In this document: positions 25,226-33,566 of the stretch, one piece after another | Position numbering within the stretch: position 1 is the first letter of the stretch | Layout: each line of letters opens with the position of its first letter | Origin: Ancalomicrobiaceae bacterium S20 | GTDB taxonomy: Bacteria; Pseudomonadota; Alphaproteobacteria; Rhizobiales; Ancalomicrobiaceae | Reading direction: 5' to 3' | Assembly: GCA_040269895.1 (NCBI GenBank) | Contig: CP158568.1 | Coordinates: forward strand, 3,070,716 to 3,134,715 | Length of the DNA: 64,000 nt | Notes under the pieces: model-generated | Database searches by the model: none | Told to the model about the DNA's origin: nothing | The model's input: the letters and a program-made list of their open reading frames with translations, nothing else | Program-made: the position numbers and the translations under genes

Positions 25226-26753
25226 TTGACGCGTCCGGGCAAGCAGACCAGCCTTCGGCCCCGCGCGGGAGATTCTGCCTTGTCCGAAACCCTGGTCAAC
25301 ACGCCCGAATTCACCGTCTCCGAACTGTCCCAGGCCGTCAAACGGACGATCGAGGACGGGTTCGGCTATGTGCGCGTGCGTGGCGAGATTTCGGGCTATC
25401 GCGGGCAGCATTCGTCGGGGCACGCCTATTTCAGCCTCAAGGACGAGGGCGCGCGCATCGATGCGGTCGTCTGGCGCGGCTCGTTCGGCAAGCTCCGGTT
25501 CAAGCCCGAGGAGGGCGTGGAGGTCATCGCCATCGGGCGGCTGACCACCTTCCCCGGCAAATCGTCCTATCAGATCGTGATCGAGAGCCTCGAGCCGGCC
25601 GGCGTCGGCGCGCTGATGGCGCTGCTCGAGGAGCGCAAGAAGAAGCTCGCGGCCGAGGGCCTGTTCGATCCGGCACGCAAGCGCCGGCTGCCTTACCTGC
25701 CGCGCGTGATCGGCGTCGTCACCTCGCCGACCGGCGCGGTGATCCGCGACATCCTGCACCGGATCTCGGACCGGTTCCCTGTTCATGTCGTGGTCTGGCC
25801 GGTGCGCGTGCAGGGCGAGACGTCCGCACGGGAGGTCGCGGACGCGATCCGCGGCTTCAACGCCCTGCCCGAGGCCGGACATCGCGGCATCCCCAAGCCC
25901 GACGTGATCATCGTAGCGCGTGGCGGCGGCAGCCTGGAGGACCTCTGGAGCTTCAACGAGGAGATCGTCGTGCGTGCGGCCGCCGAGAGCGCGATCCCGC
26001 TCGTCTCGGCCGTCGGCCACGAGACCGACTGGACGCTGATCGACCATGCCGCCGACCTCAGGGCGCCGACGCCGACGGGTGCGGCCGAGATGGTGGTGCC
26101 GGTCAAGGCCGACCTGATCGAGGCGGTCGATCGGCTGGGCGTGCGCCTCTCCGGCGCGGTCCGGCGCGGCGTCGAGCGGCGGCGTGTCGAGCTGCGCTCG
26201 GCCGCCCGCGCGCTGCCGGATCTGCGCAACCTCTTGGGCGTGCCGCGCCAGCGGCTCGACATCGCGGGCAACCGGCTCGGTCAGGCGCTGGTCGCCGCCG
26301 CGCGGCTGAAGGGCACCGCGCTCGCCCGCATCGCCGGGCGTCTGACCCCGCAGACGCTGGTGCGGGCGCTCGGTATCGGCCGCGAGCGGCTGGTCCGGCT
26401 GACGGAACGGCGCGACCGGGCAATCGGGGTAGCGATTGCCCGGCGGCGTGACCGACTGGAAGGACTGGCGCCGCTGCTGCACGCTCTCCTATCAGAGTGT
26501 GCTCGGCCGCGGCTTTGCGCTCGTGCGCGATGACGAAGGGCGGCCGATCCGCAGCGCCTCGGCAATCGCGGCCGGCGCCCGGCTGGGGATCGAGTTCGCC
26601 GACGGACGGATCGCGGCTGTCGCGGGCGATGCCGTCGATCCTCTGCCGGAGCCGATCACGTCGGCGCCGGCGCCCGCGCCGGACCGGCCGCCGGCGACAC
26701 CGCGACCGCGCAAGCGCGCCACGCCGCCGGCCGATCAGGGCTCGCTGTTCTGA
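25226..26753 (+). pseudogene. xseA: exodeoxyribonuclease VII large subunit, frameshifted near the 3' end
   Basis: XseA degrades single-stranded DNA from both ends together with XseB. The N-terminal OB fold ([39 protein letters not shown]) and the catalytic region ([63 protein letters not shown]) are intact. After PLLHAL near 26483-26486 the family continuation [21 protein letters not shown] lies in another frame, reached by one extra base or two missing ones, and runs to the stop at 26751-26753 with a Pro-rich tail. As read, the protein would lose about 90 C-terminal residues. The start is either ATG 25226 or the TTG at 25280, nearer the family N-terminus. Confidence 0.9.
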
Positions 26754-26913
26754 CAAGTGAACGCCGCCCGCCGGCGGCGCGACGGGTTTCGATGCCGCGA
26801 TGCCTGACGGGCATCGGGAATGCGAAATCGGCATTCGGAATCCGGGCGCGGCTTTCTATGATCCGGCACCGTTCGCTCGGCCGGACATCGGCATACGATC
26901 AGAGGGAAAATCC

Positions 26914-27693
26914 ATGGATCTCGGACTGAAGGGGCGCCGCGCGCTCGTCTGCGCGGCCTCGAAGGGGCTCGGCAAGGGCTGCGCCATGGCGCTGGCGGCC
27001 GAAGGCGTCGAGGTGATGATCACCGCGCGCGGGGCCGAGCAGCTGGAGGCGACCGCGGCGGAGATCCGCGCCGCGACCGGCGCGACCGTCCATACGCTCG
27101 CCGGCGACGTCACCACCAAGCACGGCCGCGACGCCATCCTCGCCGCCTGGCCCGAGACCGACATCCTGATCAACAACGCCGGCGGCCCGCCGACCGGCGA
27201 CTTCCGCGACTGGGACGAGGAGGCCTGGCACAAGGCGGTCGAAGCCAACATGATCACGCCGATCATGCTGATGAAGGCCTATGTCGACGGCATGATCGCG
27301 CGCGGCTTCGGCCGGGTCGTCAACATCACCTCCGGCGCGGTCAAGGCGCCGATCGCGGTGCTCGGCCTCTCCAACGGCGCGCGCACGGGCCTGACCGGCT
27401 TCGTCGCCGGCCTCGCCCGGCAGGTCGCGCCGCATGGCGTGACCATCAACAACCTGCTGCCGGGCCAGTTCGAGACCGACCGGCTCGCCGGCACCATGGC
27501 GGCCGAGGCCAAGCGCTCCGGCAAGACGCTCGACGAAGCCCGCGCCGGCGCGCTCGCCACGATCCCCGCACGGCGCTTCGGCCGGGCCGAGGAATTCGGC
27601 AAGACCTGCGCGTTCCTGTGCTCGGATGCCGCCGGCTTCATCGTCGGCCAGAACGTGCTGATCGACGGCGGCAAGTTCCCGGGCACCATGTGA
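26914..27693 (+). CDS. SDR family oxidoreductase lacking the usual Tyr-x3-Lys
   Basis: A 259-residue short-chain dehydrogenase fold: nucleotide-binding ALVCAASKGLGKGCAMALAAEG (start MDLGLKGRRA at 26914, GAGGGA upstream), NNAGGPP at about 91-97, and the C-terminal IDGGKFPGTM. At the catalytic position, where YxxxK is expected, the sequence reads LGLSNGARTGLTG after ITSGAVKAPIAV. This is the pattern of the atypical SDR group related to BacC-like/3-oxoacyl reductases with SNxxR in place of YxxxK, so catalysis, if any, must differ. Substrate unknown. The longer frame to 26800 is not supported. Confidence 0.85.
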   Translation: MDLGLKGRRALVCAASKGLGKGCAMALAAEGVEVMITARGAEQLEATAAEIRAATGATVHTLAGDVTTKHGRDAILAAWPETDILINNAGGPPTGDFRDWDEEAWHKAVEANMITPIMLMKAYVDGMIARGFGRVVNITSGAVKAPIAVLGLSNGARTGLTGFVAGLARQVAPHGVTINNLLPGQFETDRLAGTMAAEAKRSGKTLDEARAGALATIPARRFGRAEEFGKTCAFLCSDAAGFIVGQNVLIDGGKFPGTM

Positions 27694-27803
27694 TCGGCCC
27701 GACGCGGCCGGTGATCCCGATATGGCGACGCGCGCGTCCTCGCGGGCGTCGGATCGTCGGCCATGGACTGAACAAGGCGCGTGGGTCGAATCGCCCCCTC
27801 GTC

Positions 27804-27817
27804 TTGCGCAGGATCAA
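27804..27817. promoter_or_regulatory. FixK-like box (TTGC-N6-TCAA) before the host attachment gene
   Basis: TTGCGCAGGATCAA fits the relaxed FixK2-type pattern TTG(A/C)-N6-(T/G)CAA. It lies 60 bases upstream of ATG 27877. It is weaker than the other boxes in this window because the fourth base is C, not A. Confidence 0.4.
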
Positions 27818-27876
27818 GGCCGGTTCTCACGCCGTTTCATAGTCTGATCCCAACCTCTCACCGAGGAGTGCTGACC

Positions 27877-28326
27877 ATGAAACCGAAGAAGACCTGGGTC
27901 GTGGTGGCCGACGGCGCACGGGCGCGCCTATTCGCGAACGAACATCCCGGCGCGGGGCTGCAGCCCCTCGCCGACGGTGTCCTGGAAGGGAGCCGGGCGC
28001 TCGACAGCGAGCTCGGCACCGACGAGCCCGGCCGCAGCTTCGAGAGCGTCGGCGGCCACCGCCACGCGACCGAGCCGCGGAACTCGCCCCATGAGGCCGC
28101 GGAGGTGGCGTTCCTGAAAACCGTGGCCGAGCGGCTGGAGGCGGGCCTTGCGGCCCATGCCTTCGACCGCGCCGTCGTCGTCGCGGCGCCGAAGGCGCTC
28201 GGCACCTTGCGCGAGGTCGTCTCGCCCGCGTTGGCGGCCGTGATCGCCGACACGGTTCCGAAGGATCTGACCCGCGCGCCGCTCGACCAGATCGAGCGGG
28301 AAATCGGCGCGATCATCGATCTTTGA
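27877..28326 (+). CDS. host attachment family protein (AtsE-like)
   Basis: A 149-residue protein of the 'host attachment' family (named from Agrobacterium), related to the baeRF/eRF1-like fold. Motifs: KKTWVVVADGARARLFAN at the start, GHRHATEPRNSPHEAAEVAFLKTVAERLE in the middle, VVVAAPKALGTLREVVSP, and the end EIGAIIDL. The start ATG 27877 has GAGGAG 8-10 bases upstream. Real function is unknown; the name reflects an old attachment phenotype. It is followed by a universal stress protein gene and preceded by a possible FixK box, a common microaerobic stress setting. Confidence 0.85.
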   Translation: MKPKKTWVVVADGARARLFANEHPGAGLQPLADGVLEGSRALDSELGTDEPGRSFESVGGHRHATEPRNSPHEAAEVAFLKTVAERLEAGLAAHAFDRAVVVAAPKALGTLREVVSPALAAVIADTVPKDLTRAPLDQIEREIGAIIDL

Positions 28327-28391
28327 AGACTGGCATTCCGAACTGCCGAGCCCCCGCTCGCGTTTCCTTGTCGCCGCCGTAGACCGGCGTG

Positions 28392-28405
28392 TTGATGGGA
28401 ATCAA
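28392..28405. promoter_or_regulatory. FixK/FNR box (TTGAT-N4-ATCAA) upstream of the universal stress gene
   Basis: TTGATGGGAATCAA is a perfect anaerobox, 106 bases upstream of the universal stress protein start and in a non-coding gap. Such sites are bound by FixK or FNR-type regulators in low oxygen. Confidence 0.75.
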
Positions 28406-28510
28406 GGACGCGGCCGGACGGCTGACGGAAAGTCGCGACCAACCAGGCGCGAGCTCGAGCCGACCGGTCCCGGTCGGCGCGAGACAATGCGCGAGAGAGG
28501 GGCAATTCAC

Positions 28511-29341
28511 ATGGCTATCAAGGACATCCTGGTTCTGCTCGACCTCGTCCGCTCGTCGAGCCCATCTGCCGAGGCTGCCGTCGATCTGGCGGCGCGGTTC
28601 GGTGCCCACCTGACCGGTCTCGGCCTCGCGGTCGATCCGGTCGTACCCGGCTTCGTCGTCGCGCCGCTGCCGGTCGAGCTGATCGAATCGGCCCGCGCCG
28701 ACGCGCTAAAGGCCGCGCAGGACTCGGTCTCGGCCTTCGAGGAATCGACCCGCCGCCAGGGCGTGGCGAGCGAATCGCGCATCGTCGAGATCCTGATGGG
28801 CGGCGCGCCCGACAGTTTCGTGGTCAACTGCCGGCTGACCGACCTGATCGTGATCGGCCAGGATGATCCCGATCATCCCGAGCCGATGCGCGAGGCGATG
28901 ATCGAGGCGGCGCTGTTCGAAGGCACCGCGCCGCTGCTGATCGTGCCGCATATCCAGCGCGGCCCGGTCAAGTTCGACCGCATCATGCTCGGTTGGGACG
29001 GCAGCCGCACGGCGGCGCGCGCCGTCCATGCCGCCCTGCCGATCATCGAACACGCCCGCACGGTCTCGATCGTTGTGGTCGGCTCGCTCGACAGCGCCGG
29101 TCAGGCCGGCGCCGACGTGGCGACCTGGCTCGCCCGCCATGGCGTGACGGTCGAGATCGAGGAAGTGGTGGCGCCGGACATCGGCGTCGGCGACGCGATC
29201 CTCAACCACGCCGCCGACAAGGGCTTCGACCTGCTCGTGATGGGCGGCTACGGCCATTCGCGACTGCGCGAGTTCCTGCTCGGCGGGGCGACCCGCAGCC
29301 TGCTCGGCAGCATGACGCTGCCGGTGCTGATGGCGCACTGA
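28511..29341 (+). CDS. universal stress protein (UspA family, tandem domains)
   Basis: A 276-residue cytoplasmic universal stress protein made of two Usp-like halves. The C-terminal half keeps the ATP-binding pattern (VMGGYGHSRLREFLLGG then ATRS, about residues 240-262), while the N-terminal half (MAIKDILVLLDL) is divergent. The start ATG 28511 (MAIKDILVL) agrees with the family; the frame is open to 28487. A perfect FixK/FNR box lies upstream and an acyl-CoA synthetase gene follows by 114 bases, so induction under low oxygen is likely (inference). Confidence 0.9.
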   Translation: MAIKDILVLLDLVRSSSPSAEAAVDLAARFGAHLTGLGLAVDPVVPGFVVAPLPVELIESARADALKAAQDSVSAFEESTRRQGVASESRIVEILMGGAPDSFVVNCRLTDLIVIGQDDPDHPEPMREAMIEAALFEGTAPLLIVPHIQRGPVKFDRIMLGWDGSRTAARAVHAALPIIEHARTVSIVVVGSLDSAGQAGADVATWLARHGVTVEIEEVVAPDIGVGDAILNHAADKGFDLLVMGGYGHSRLREFLLGGATRSLLGSMTLPVLMAH

Positions 29342-29455
29342 TCAGCCGGGCGGACAATCCGGGCAGGCCGGGGCGCGGTGCAGGCGCCGCACTGGACCTG
29401 CCCACCCCCGGCCCCCTCTCCTCCCGACCGGCAGCGCCCGAGCCTGGAGCCCCGC

Positions 29456-32179
29456 ATGACGCTTCGCAATCTCGACGGTCTGTTCCAACCGCGTTCGGTG
29501 ATCCTCGTCGGCCCGGACCGGCTCGGGCCGGGGGCGTTGGCGGTGCTGATCCGCAATCTCGCGACCGGCGGATTCAACGGGCCGATCACCTGCGTCGGGC
29601 TCGATCCGGCCGCCGTGCTGCCGTTCCGGACGGTCGGGCAGCTCGACGACATCGACAGGGCGGAACTGGCGATCGTGCTGTCCGGCTCGGAGGAGCCGGC
29701 GGCGCTGGTCGAGCGGCTCGGGCCGAAGGGCGTCAAGGTCGTGGTGTTCCTCGCCCGCGGCTATGACGAATGGTCGCCGGACCTCGTCACGGCGACGCTC
29801 GAGGCGGCGCGGCGCTATACGATCCGGATCATCGGGCCGGGCAGTCTCGGCGTGTCGATGCCGCATATCGGGTTGGAGGCCTCGCTCGCGGTGAAGCCGG
29901 CCGCCAAGGGCGATCTCGCGCTCGTGTCGCGCTCGGCGGCGGTGATCAACTCCACCCTCGCCTGGGCGGCGGCGCATGGCGTCGGCTTTTCGTCGGTGAT
30001 CTCGCTCGGCCAGAAGGTCGACGTCGATATCGGCGACCTGCTCGATCAGTTCACCGCCGACTACCGCACGCGCGCCGTGCTCGTGCACCTGGAAAGCATC
30101 TGGACGCCGGTCAAGTTCATGTCGGCGGCGCGCGCGGCGGCGCGCACCAAGCCGGTGGTGGTGATCCGCTCCGGCGCGAGCCGCGACCGGCGCATGGAAG
30201 GCGCCACCCATTCCAGCCGTCTCGCGTCCACGGACGCGGTCTACGACGCCGCCTTCAAGCGCGCCGGCCTGCTCCGCGTCGATTCGATCGACGAGCTGTT
30301 CGACGCGGTGGAAACGATCACCCGCGTGAAGCCGCAGCCGTGCCGGAACGTCGCCTTGGTCGCCAACGGGCGCAGTCTGGCGACGGTCGCGGCCGACCAT
30401 CTGGAACAGCGCGGCGGCGCGGTCGGCATGCTGTCGGCCGACACGATCGAACGCCTGCGGCCGCTGGTGCGCGAAGGCAAGCTGCCGACCAACCCGATCG
30501 CGCTCGCCGACGATGCGAGCCCGGAAACCTTCGCCGGCGCGATCCGGGCCGCGCTCGAAGACCCGAATATCGACGCGGTGATCGCGATCCATGCGCCGAA
30601 TGCCTTCGTCGACGAGACCGCCGTCGCCGAGGCGGTTGCCGAAATCGGCCGTGCGCAACAGAAGAAGCTCGGCCGCAAGAAGCCGATCATCACCTCCTTC
30701 CTCGACGAACGCCCGGAGACGCCCGGCATCCTGCATGCGGCGGGCATCCCGTGCCATCCGACGCCGGAGGAGGCGGTCGGCTCCTACGGCCACCTGGTTC
30801 GGTACGTCGGCGCGCAGGAGCGGCTGATGGCGACGCCGCCGAGCCTGCCGCGCGAATTCACGCCGCAGCCCGATGTCGCGCGCGCCATCGTCGCCGACAC
30901 CATCGCCGACGGGCGGGAATGGCTGACGCCGGTCGACGTGCGCCGGCTGCTCGAAGCCTATGACATCGCGGTCGTCCCGACCGCGCTCGCGCGCGACCCC
31001 GACGAGGCGGCGGCGCTGGCGAAGCCTCATCTCGCCAATGGCGGCCGGGTCGCGGTGAAGATCGCGGCGCGCAACATCGCCTTCAAGTCGGATGTCGGCG
31101 GCGTCCGTCTCGGCCTCGCCGACATCGACGACGTCAGGCTCGAGGCGGCCGAGATGATGGAGCGGATCGCAGAGACGCATCCGAATGCCGAGATCGACGG
31201 TGTCGTCGTCATGCCGATGATCGAACGCCGCTTCGGGGTCGAGCTCCTGTGCGGCATCGCCGACGATTTCGTGTTCGGACCGGTGGTCGTGTTCGGCCGT
31301 GGCGGCACGGCGGCCGAGGTGATAGCCGACCGGGCGCTCGATCTCGTGCCGCTCGACCTCAATCTGGCGCGTTCGATGATCGCCGAGACGCGCGTGTCGC
31401 GCCTGCTCGCCGGCTATCGCAACCGGCCGCCGGCCGATCGCGACGCGATCGCGCTGACGCTGGTCAAGCTCAGCCAGCTCGCCGCCGACATCCCGGAGGT
31501 GCGCGAACTCGACCTCAATCCGATCCTCGCCGACCAGACCGGCGTCGTCGTGCTCGATGCGCGCATCCGCGTGCGACCGCTCTCCGGCCGCGCAGGGCGG
31601 ATCGGCAACCCGCGGCTGGCGATCCGGCCCTATCCGAAGGAATGGGAACGCGAACTGACCCTGAAGGACGGCCGCAAGGCGCTCGCCCGGCCGGTGCGTC
31701 CCGAGGACGAGGCGCTCTATCCGGACTTCTTCACCGAGGTCACGCCGCAGGACCTGCGGCTCCGGTTCTTCGCGCCGATCAAGGACTTCAGCCACGCCTT
31801 TCTGGCGCGGCTGACGCAGCTCGACTATGCCCGCGCCATCGCCTTCGCGGCGATCGAGGAGACCAGCGGCAAGATGCTCGGCGCGGTGCGGCTGCACGCG
31901 GATCCCGACCACCGGACCGGCGAATATGCGATCCTGCTCCGATCGAACCTCAAGGGTCAGGGCCTCGGCTGGCAACTCATGCGGCTGATCATCGAATGGG
32001 CGCGTGCGGACGGCATCGAGACGATCAAGGGCGAGGTGCTGCGCGAGAACTCGACCATGCTCGAGATGTGTCGGGCGCTCGGCTTCTCGGTGAAGTCGTC
32101 GCCGGACGACGAGAGCATCGCGGTCGTGACTCTGCCGGTCGCGGAAGCAGCGGCTTCAGCGGGGCGCGCCGCCGAGTAA
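29456..32179 (+). CDS. ADP-forming acyl-CoA synthetase fused to GNAT acetyltransferase
   Basis: A 907-residue fusion of the Pat/Pka type. In order: CoA-binding domain (about 5-130, RSVILVGPDRLGPGALAVL), succinyl-CoA-ligase-like domains (about 150-460, with ATHSSRLAS near 252 at the position of the phosphohistidine loop), an ATP-grasp domain (about 480-705, VKIAARNIAFKSDVGGVRLGL), and a C-terminal GNAT (about 720-890, motif A KGQGLGWQLM). Such proteins acetylate lysines, typically of acyl-CoA synthetases, or form acetate and ATP from acetyl-CoA; which applies here is unknown. The start MTLRNLDGLF at 29456 is chosen; the frame extends to 29378. It follows the universal stress gene and probably shares its FixK-driven promoter. 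Confidence 0.9.
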   Translation: MTLRNLDGLFQPRSVILVGPDRLGPGALAVLIRNLATGGFNGPITCVGLDPAAVLPFRTVGQLDDIDRAELAIVLSGSEEPAALVERLGPKGVKVVVFLARGYDEWSPDLVTATLEAARRYTIRIIGPGSLGVSMPHIGLEASLAVKPAAKGDLALVSRSAAVINSTLAWAAAHGVGFSSVISLGQKVDVDIGDLLDQFTADYRTRAVLVHLESIWTPVKFMSAARAAARTKPVVVIRSGASRDRRMEGATHSSRLASTDAVYDAAFKRAGLLRVDSIDELFDAVETITRVKPQPCRNVALVANGRSLATVAADHLEQRGGAVGMLSADTIERLRPLVREGKLPTNPIALADDASPETFAGAIRAALEDPNIDAVIAIHAPNAFVDETAVAEAVAEIGRAQQKKLGRKKPIITSFLDERPETPGILHAAGIPCHPTPEEAVGSYGHLVRYVGAQERLMATPPSLPREFTPQPDVARAIVADTIADGREWLTPVDVRRLLEAYDIAVVPTALARDPDEAAALAKPHLANGGRVAVKIAARNIAFKSDVGGVRLGLADIDDVRLEAAEMMERIAETHPNAEIDGVVVMPMIERRFGVELLCGIADDFVFGPVVVFGRGGTAAEVIADRALDLVPLDLNLARSMIAETRVSRLLAGYRNRPPADRDAIALTLVKLSQLAADIPEVRELDLNPILADQTGVVVLDARIRVRPLSGRAGRIGNPRLAIRPYPKEWERELTLKDGRKALARPVRPEDEALYPDFFTEVTPQDLRLRFFAPIKDFSHAFLARLTQLDYARAIAFAAIEETSGKMLGAVRLHADPDHRTGEYAILLRSNLKGQGLGWQLMRLIIEWARADGIETIKGEVLRENSTMLEMCRALGFSVKSSPDDESIAVVTLPVAEAAASAGRAAE

Positions 32180-32426
32180 CGGTCGGCGCGGACGGCGATA
32201 TCGCAAGCCTTACGCAACTGTATGACTATTGGGAGCCGCGCGGGGCCGGAACGCCACAGCCTGACAAGACCGACAGCATAGAGGAAACAGCGCATTTCAT
32301 TGTTTCCGGCCTATTACGTCGAGCTTGGAATAGCTCTACACGAGGCATTGCACGTTAAAAAAGTTCGCTTGATTTCCCTTACGGCCTTGTTTAGGTCAAT
32401 CCATCTCGATCAGGGAGATCTTTTCT

Positions 32427-32798
32427 ATGCGTAAGTTCATGTTCGCCTCCGCCCTCATGTTCGGCTCGCTGGTCGCGGGCAATGCTTTCGCCGCCGAAGC
32501 CAAGCAGGATTTCACGCTGGTGAACAAGACCGGCTACGAGATCAAGAGCGTTTTCGTTTCGCCGTCCAAGTCGAACGACTGGGAAGAGGACGTTCTCGGC
32601 CGTGACACCTTCGCCGACGGCGATTCCTGGGACATCAAGTTCCATCGCGCGGCCAAGACCTGCAAGTGGGATCTGAAGGTCGTCTATTCGGACGACGATT
32701 CGGACGCGGTGTGGGACAACATCGACCTCTGCTCGGTGTCGAAGATCACCATCAAGTACGACCGCAAGAAGAACGTCACCAGCGCGATCTTCGATTGA
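32427..32798 (+). CDS. small secreted protein of unknown function
   Basis: A 123-residue protein with a Sec signal peptide (MRKFMFASALMFGSLVAGNAFAAEA). The mature part (DFTLVNKTGYEIKSVFVSPSKS, WEEDVLGRDTFADGDSWDIKF, KTCKWDLKVVYSDDDSD, DLCSVSKITIKYD) is that of a small periplasmic beta-rich family common in Hyphomicrobiales and often mislabelled argininosuccinate lyase in databases. The two Cys (near residues 80 and 110) may pair. The A+T-rich leader and a strong terminator suggest a well expressed single gene. Confidence 0.85.
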   Translation: MRKFMFASALMFGSLVAGNAFAAEAKQDFTLVNKTGYEIKSVFVSPSKSNDWEEDVLGRDTFADGDSWDIKFHRAAKTCKWDLKVVYSDDDSDAVWDNIDLCSVSKITIKYDRKKNVTSAIFD

Positions 32799-32845
32799 TC
32801 GGGTTTTCGGGCGCGGCGTAAGCCGCAGCCCCTCGACCACCAGAG

Positions 32846-32874
32846 ACCCCGTCGGCTCCGCCGACGGGGTTTTT
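32846..32874 (+). terminator. rho-independent terminator after the small secreted protein
   Basis: An 11-bp perfect stem (ACCCCGTCGGC 32846-32856 with GCCGACGGGGT 32860-32870), a 3-base loop, and TTTTT with the tail overlapping the stem end. Confidence 0.9.
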
Positions 32875-32899
32875 CATTGGGCGACGGCCAACGGTGGCA

Positions 32900-33442
32900 T
32901 CATTGGGTCGGAACGCATTCCGCCACGCGATCGGTCGTCTGTTCGCGGATCGGCAGCTTCGGGGCCTCCAGCTCCACCACCGCATCGGGCGGCGGGTCGA
33001 AACCTTCGTGCAGCGCTTCGAGCAAGTTGCGAGCTATGGCGTCGAAGCCGATCTCGGCGAGCACGAATATCTTGCCGTAATTCTGCTGCGGATCATCGGC
33101 CTCGAAGCCGAGTCGAGCGATCCGCTCGACCTGCGCCGGCGTGTGCAGCACGATCCGCGGCTCGCCCGGCTTCGTCGCATAGGCGCCGGAGCTCAGCTCA
33201 CAGTAGAGCCGCGTGTCGACGTCGATGAACATGCACTGCACATAGGCCTGAAACATGTCCCGTGCGGCGACCACCATGAAGCGGTCGCGGCTGTTCTCGG
33301 GTTCGGGAACCGCGTGCAAAAGCTCGAGCGTGGTCCGGACCGCGCATACGTTACGGGCAACGAACGTCCGGCGTGGATCCGCGGCCTCGGCGACAACGGG
33401 CCACAGAGTCAGCACCACCGCGACCATCCGCATGACCCACAT
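32900..33442 (-). CDS. secreted hypothetical protein
   Basis: I do not recognise a family with confidence. From ATG 33442 (MWVMRMVAVVLTLWPVVAEAADPRR) there is a clear signal peptide; ATG 33433 is equally possible and the frame is open to 33487. The mature part (about 155 residues) has Cys at NVCAVRT, QCMFID and YCELSSGAYATKPGE, and ends in CVPTQ. YAVQC-like helical turns (RDMFQAYVQCMF) precede a YCELSSG beta segment, then helices (PAQVERIARLGFEADDPQQN, ARNLLEALHEGFDPPP). The length and four Cys suggest a periplasmic protein. Convergent with the small secreted gene. Confidence 0.6.
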   Translation of the reverse strand: MWVMRMVAVVLTLWPVVAEAADPRRTFVARNVCAVRTTLELLHAVPEPENSRDRFMVVAARDMFQAYVQCMFIDVDTRLYCELSSGAYATKPGEPRIVLHTPAQVERIARLGFEADDPQQNYGKIFVLAEIGFDAIARNLLEALHEGFDPPPDAVVELEAPKLPIREQTTDRVAECVPTQ

Positions 33443-33566
33443 TCGATTGCACCCATTCCATCCGCCACACAACGGAGGATAGGCCAAGAATGCAGCCGCA
33501 CCGAATCGATTTTCGCGGACTGATTGTAATTCTTCAGCACCACGGTGGCATGGACCCCGGCGGGGC

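Noticed and set aside
24401-26482. 693-residue extension of rsmE
   Set aside because: The N-terminal 444 residues are the antisense of xseA; the RsmE family starts at [12 protein letters not shown].
29342-31975. 877-residue ORF on the minus strand opposite the acyl-CoA synthetase
   Set aside because: Arg/Asp/His-rich composition typical of antisense reading of high-G+C coding DNA; the plus-strand protein has clear domains.
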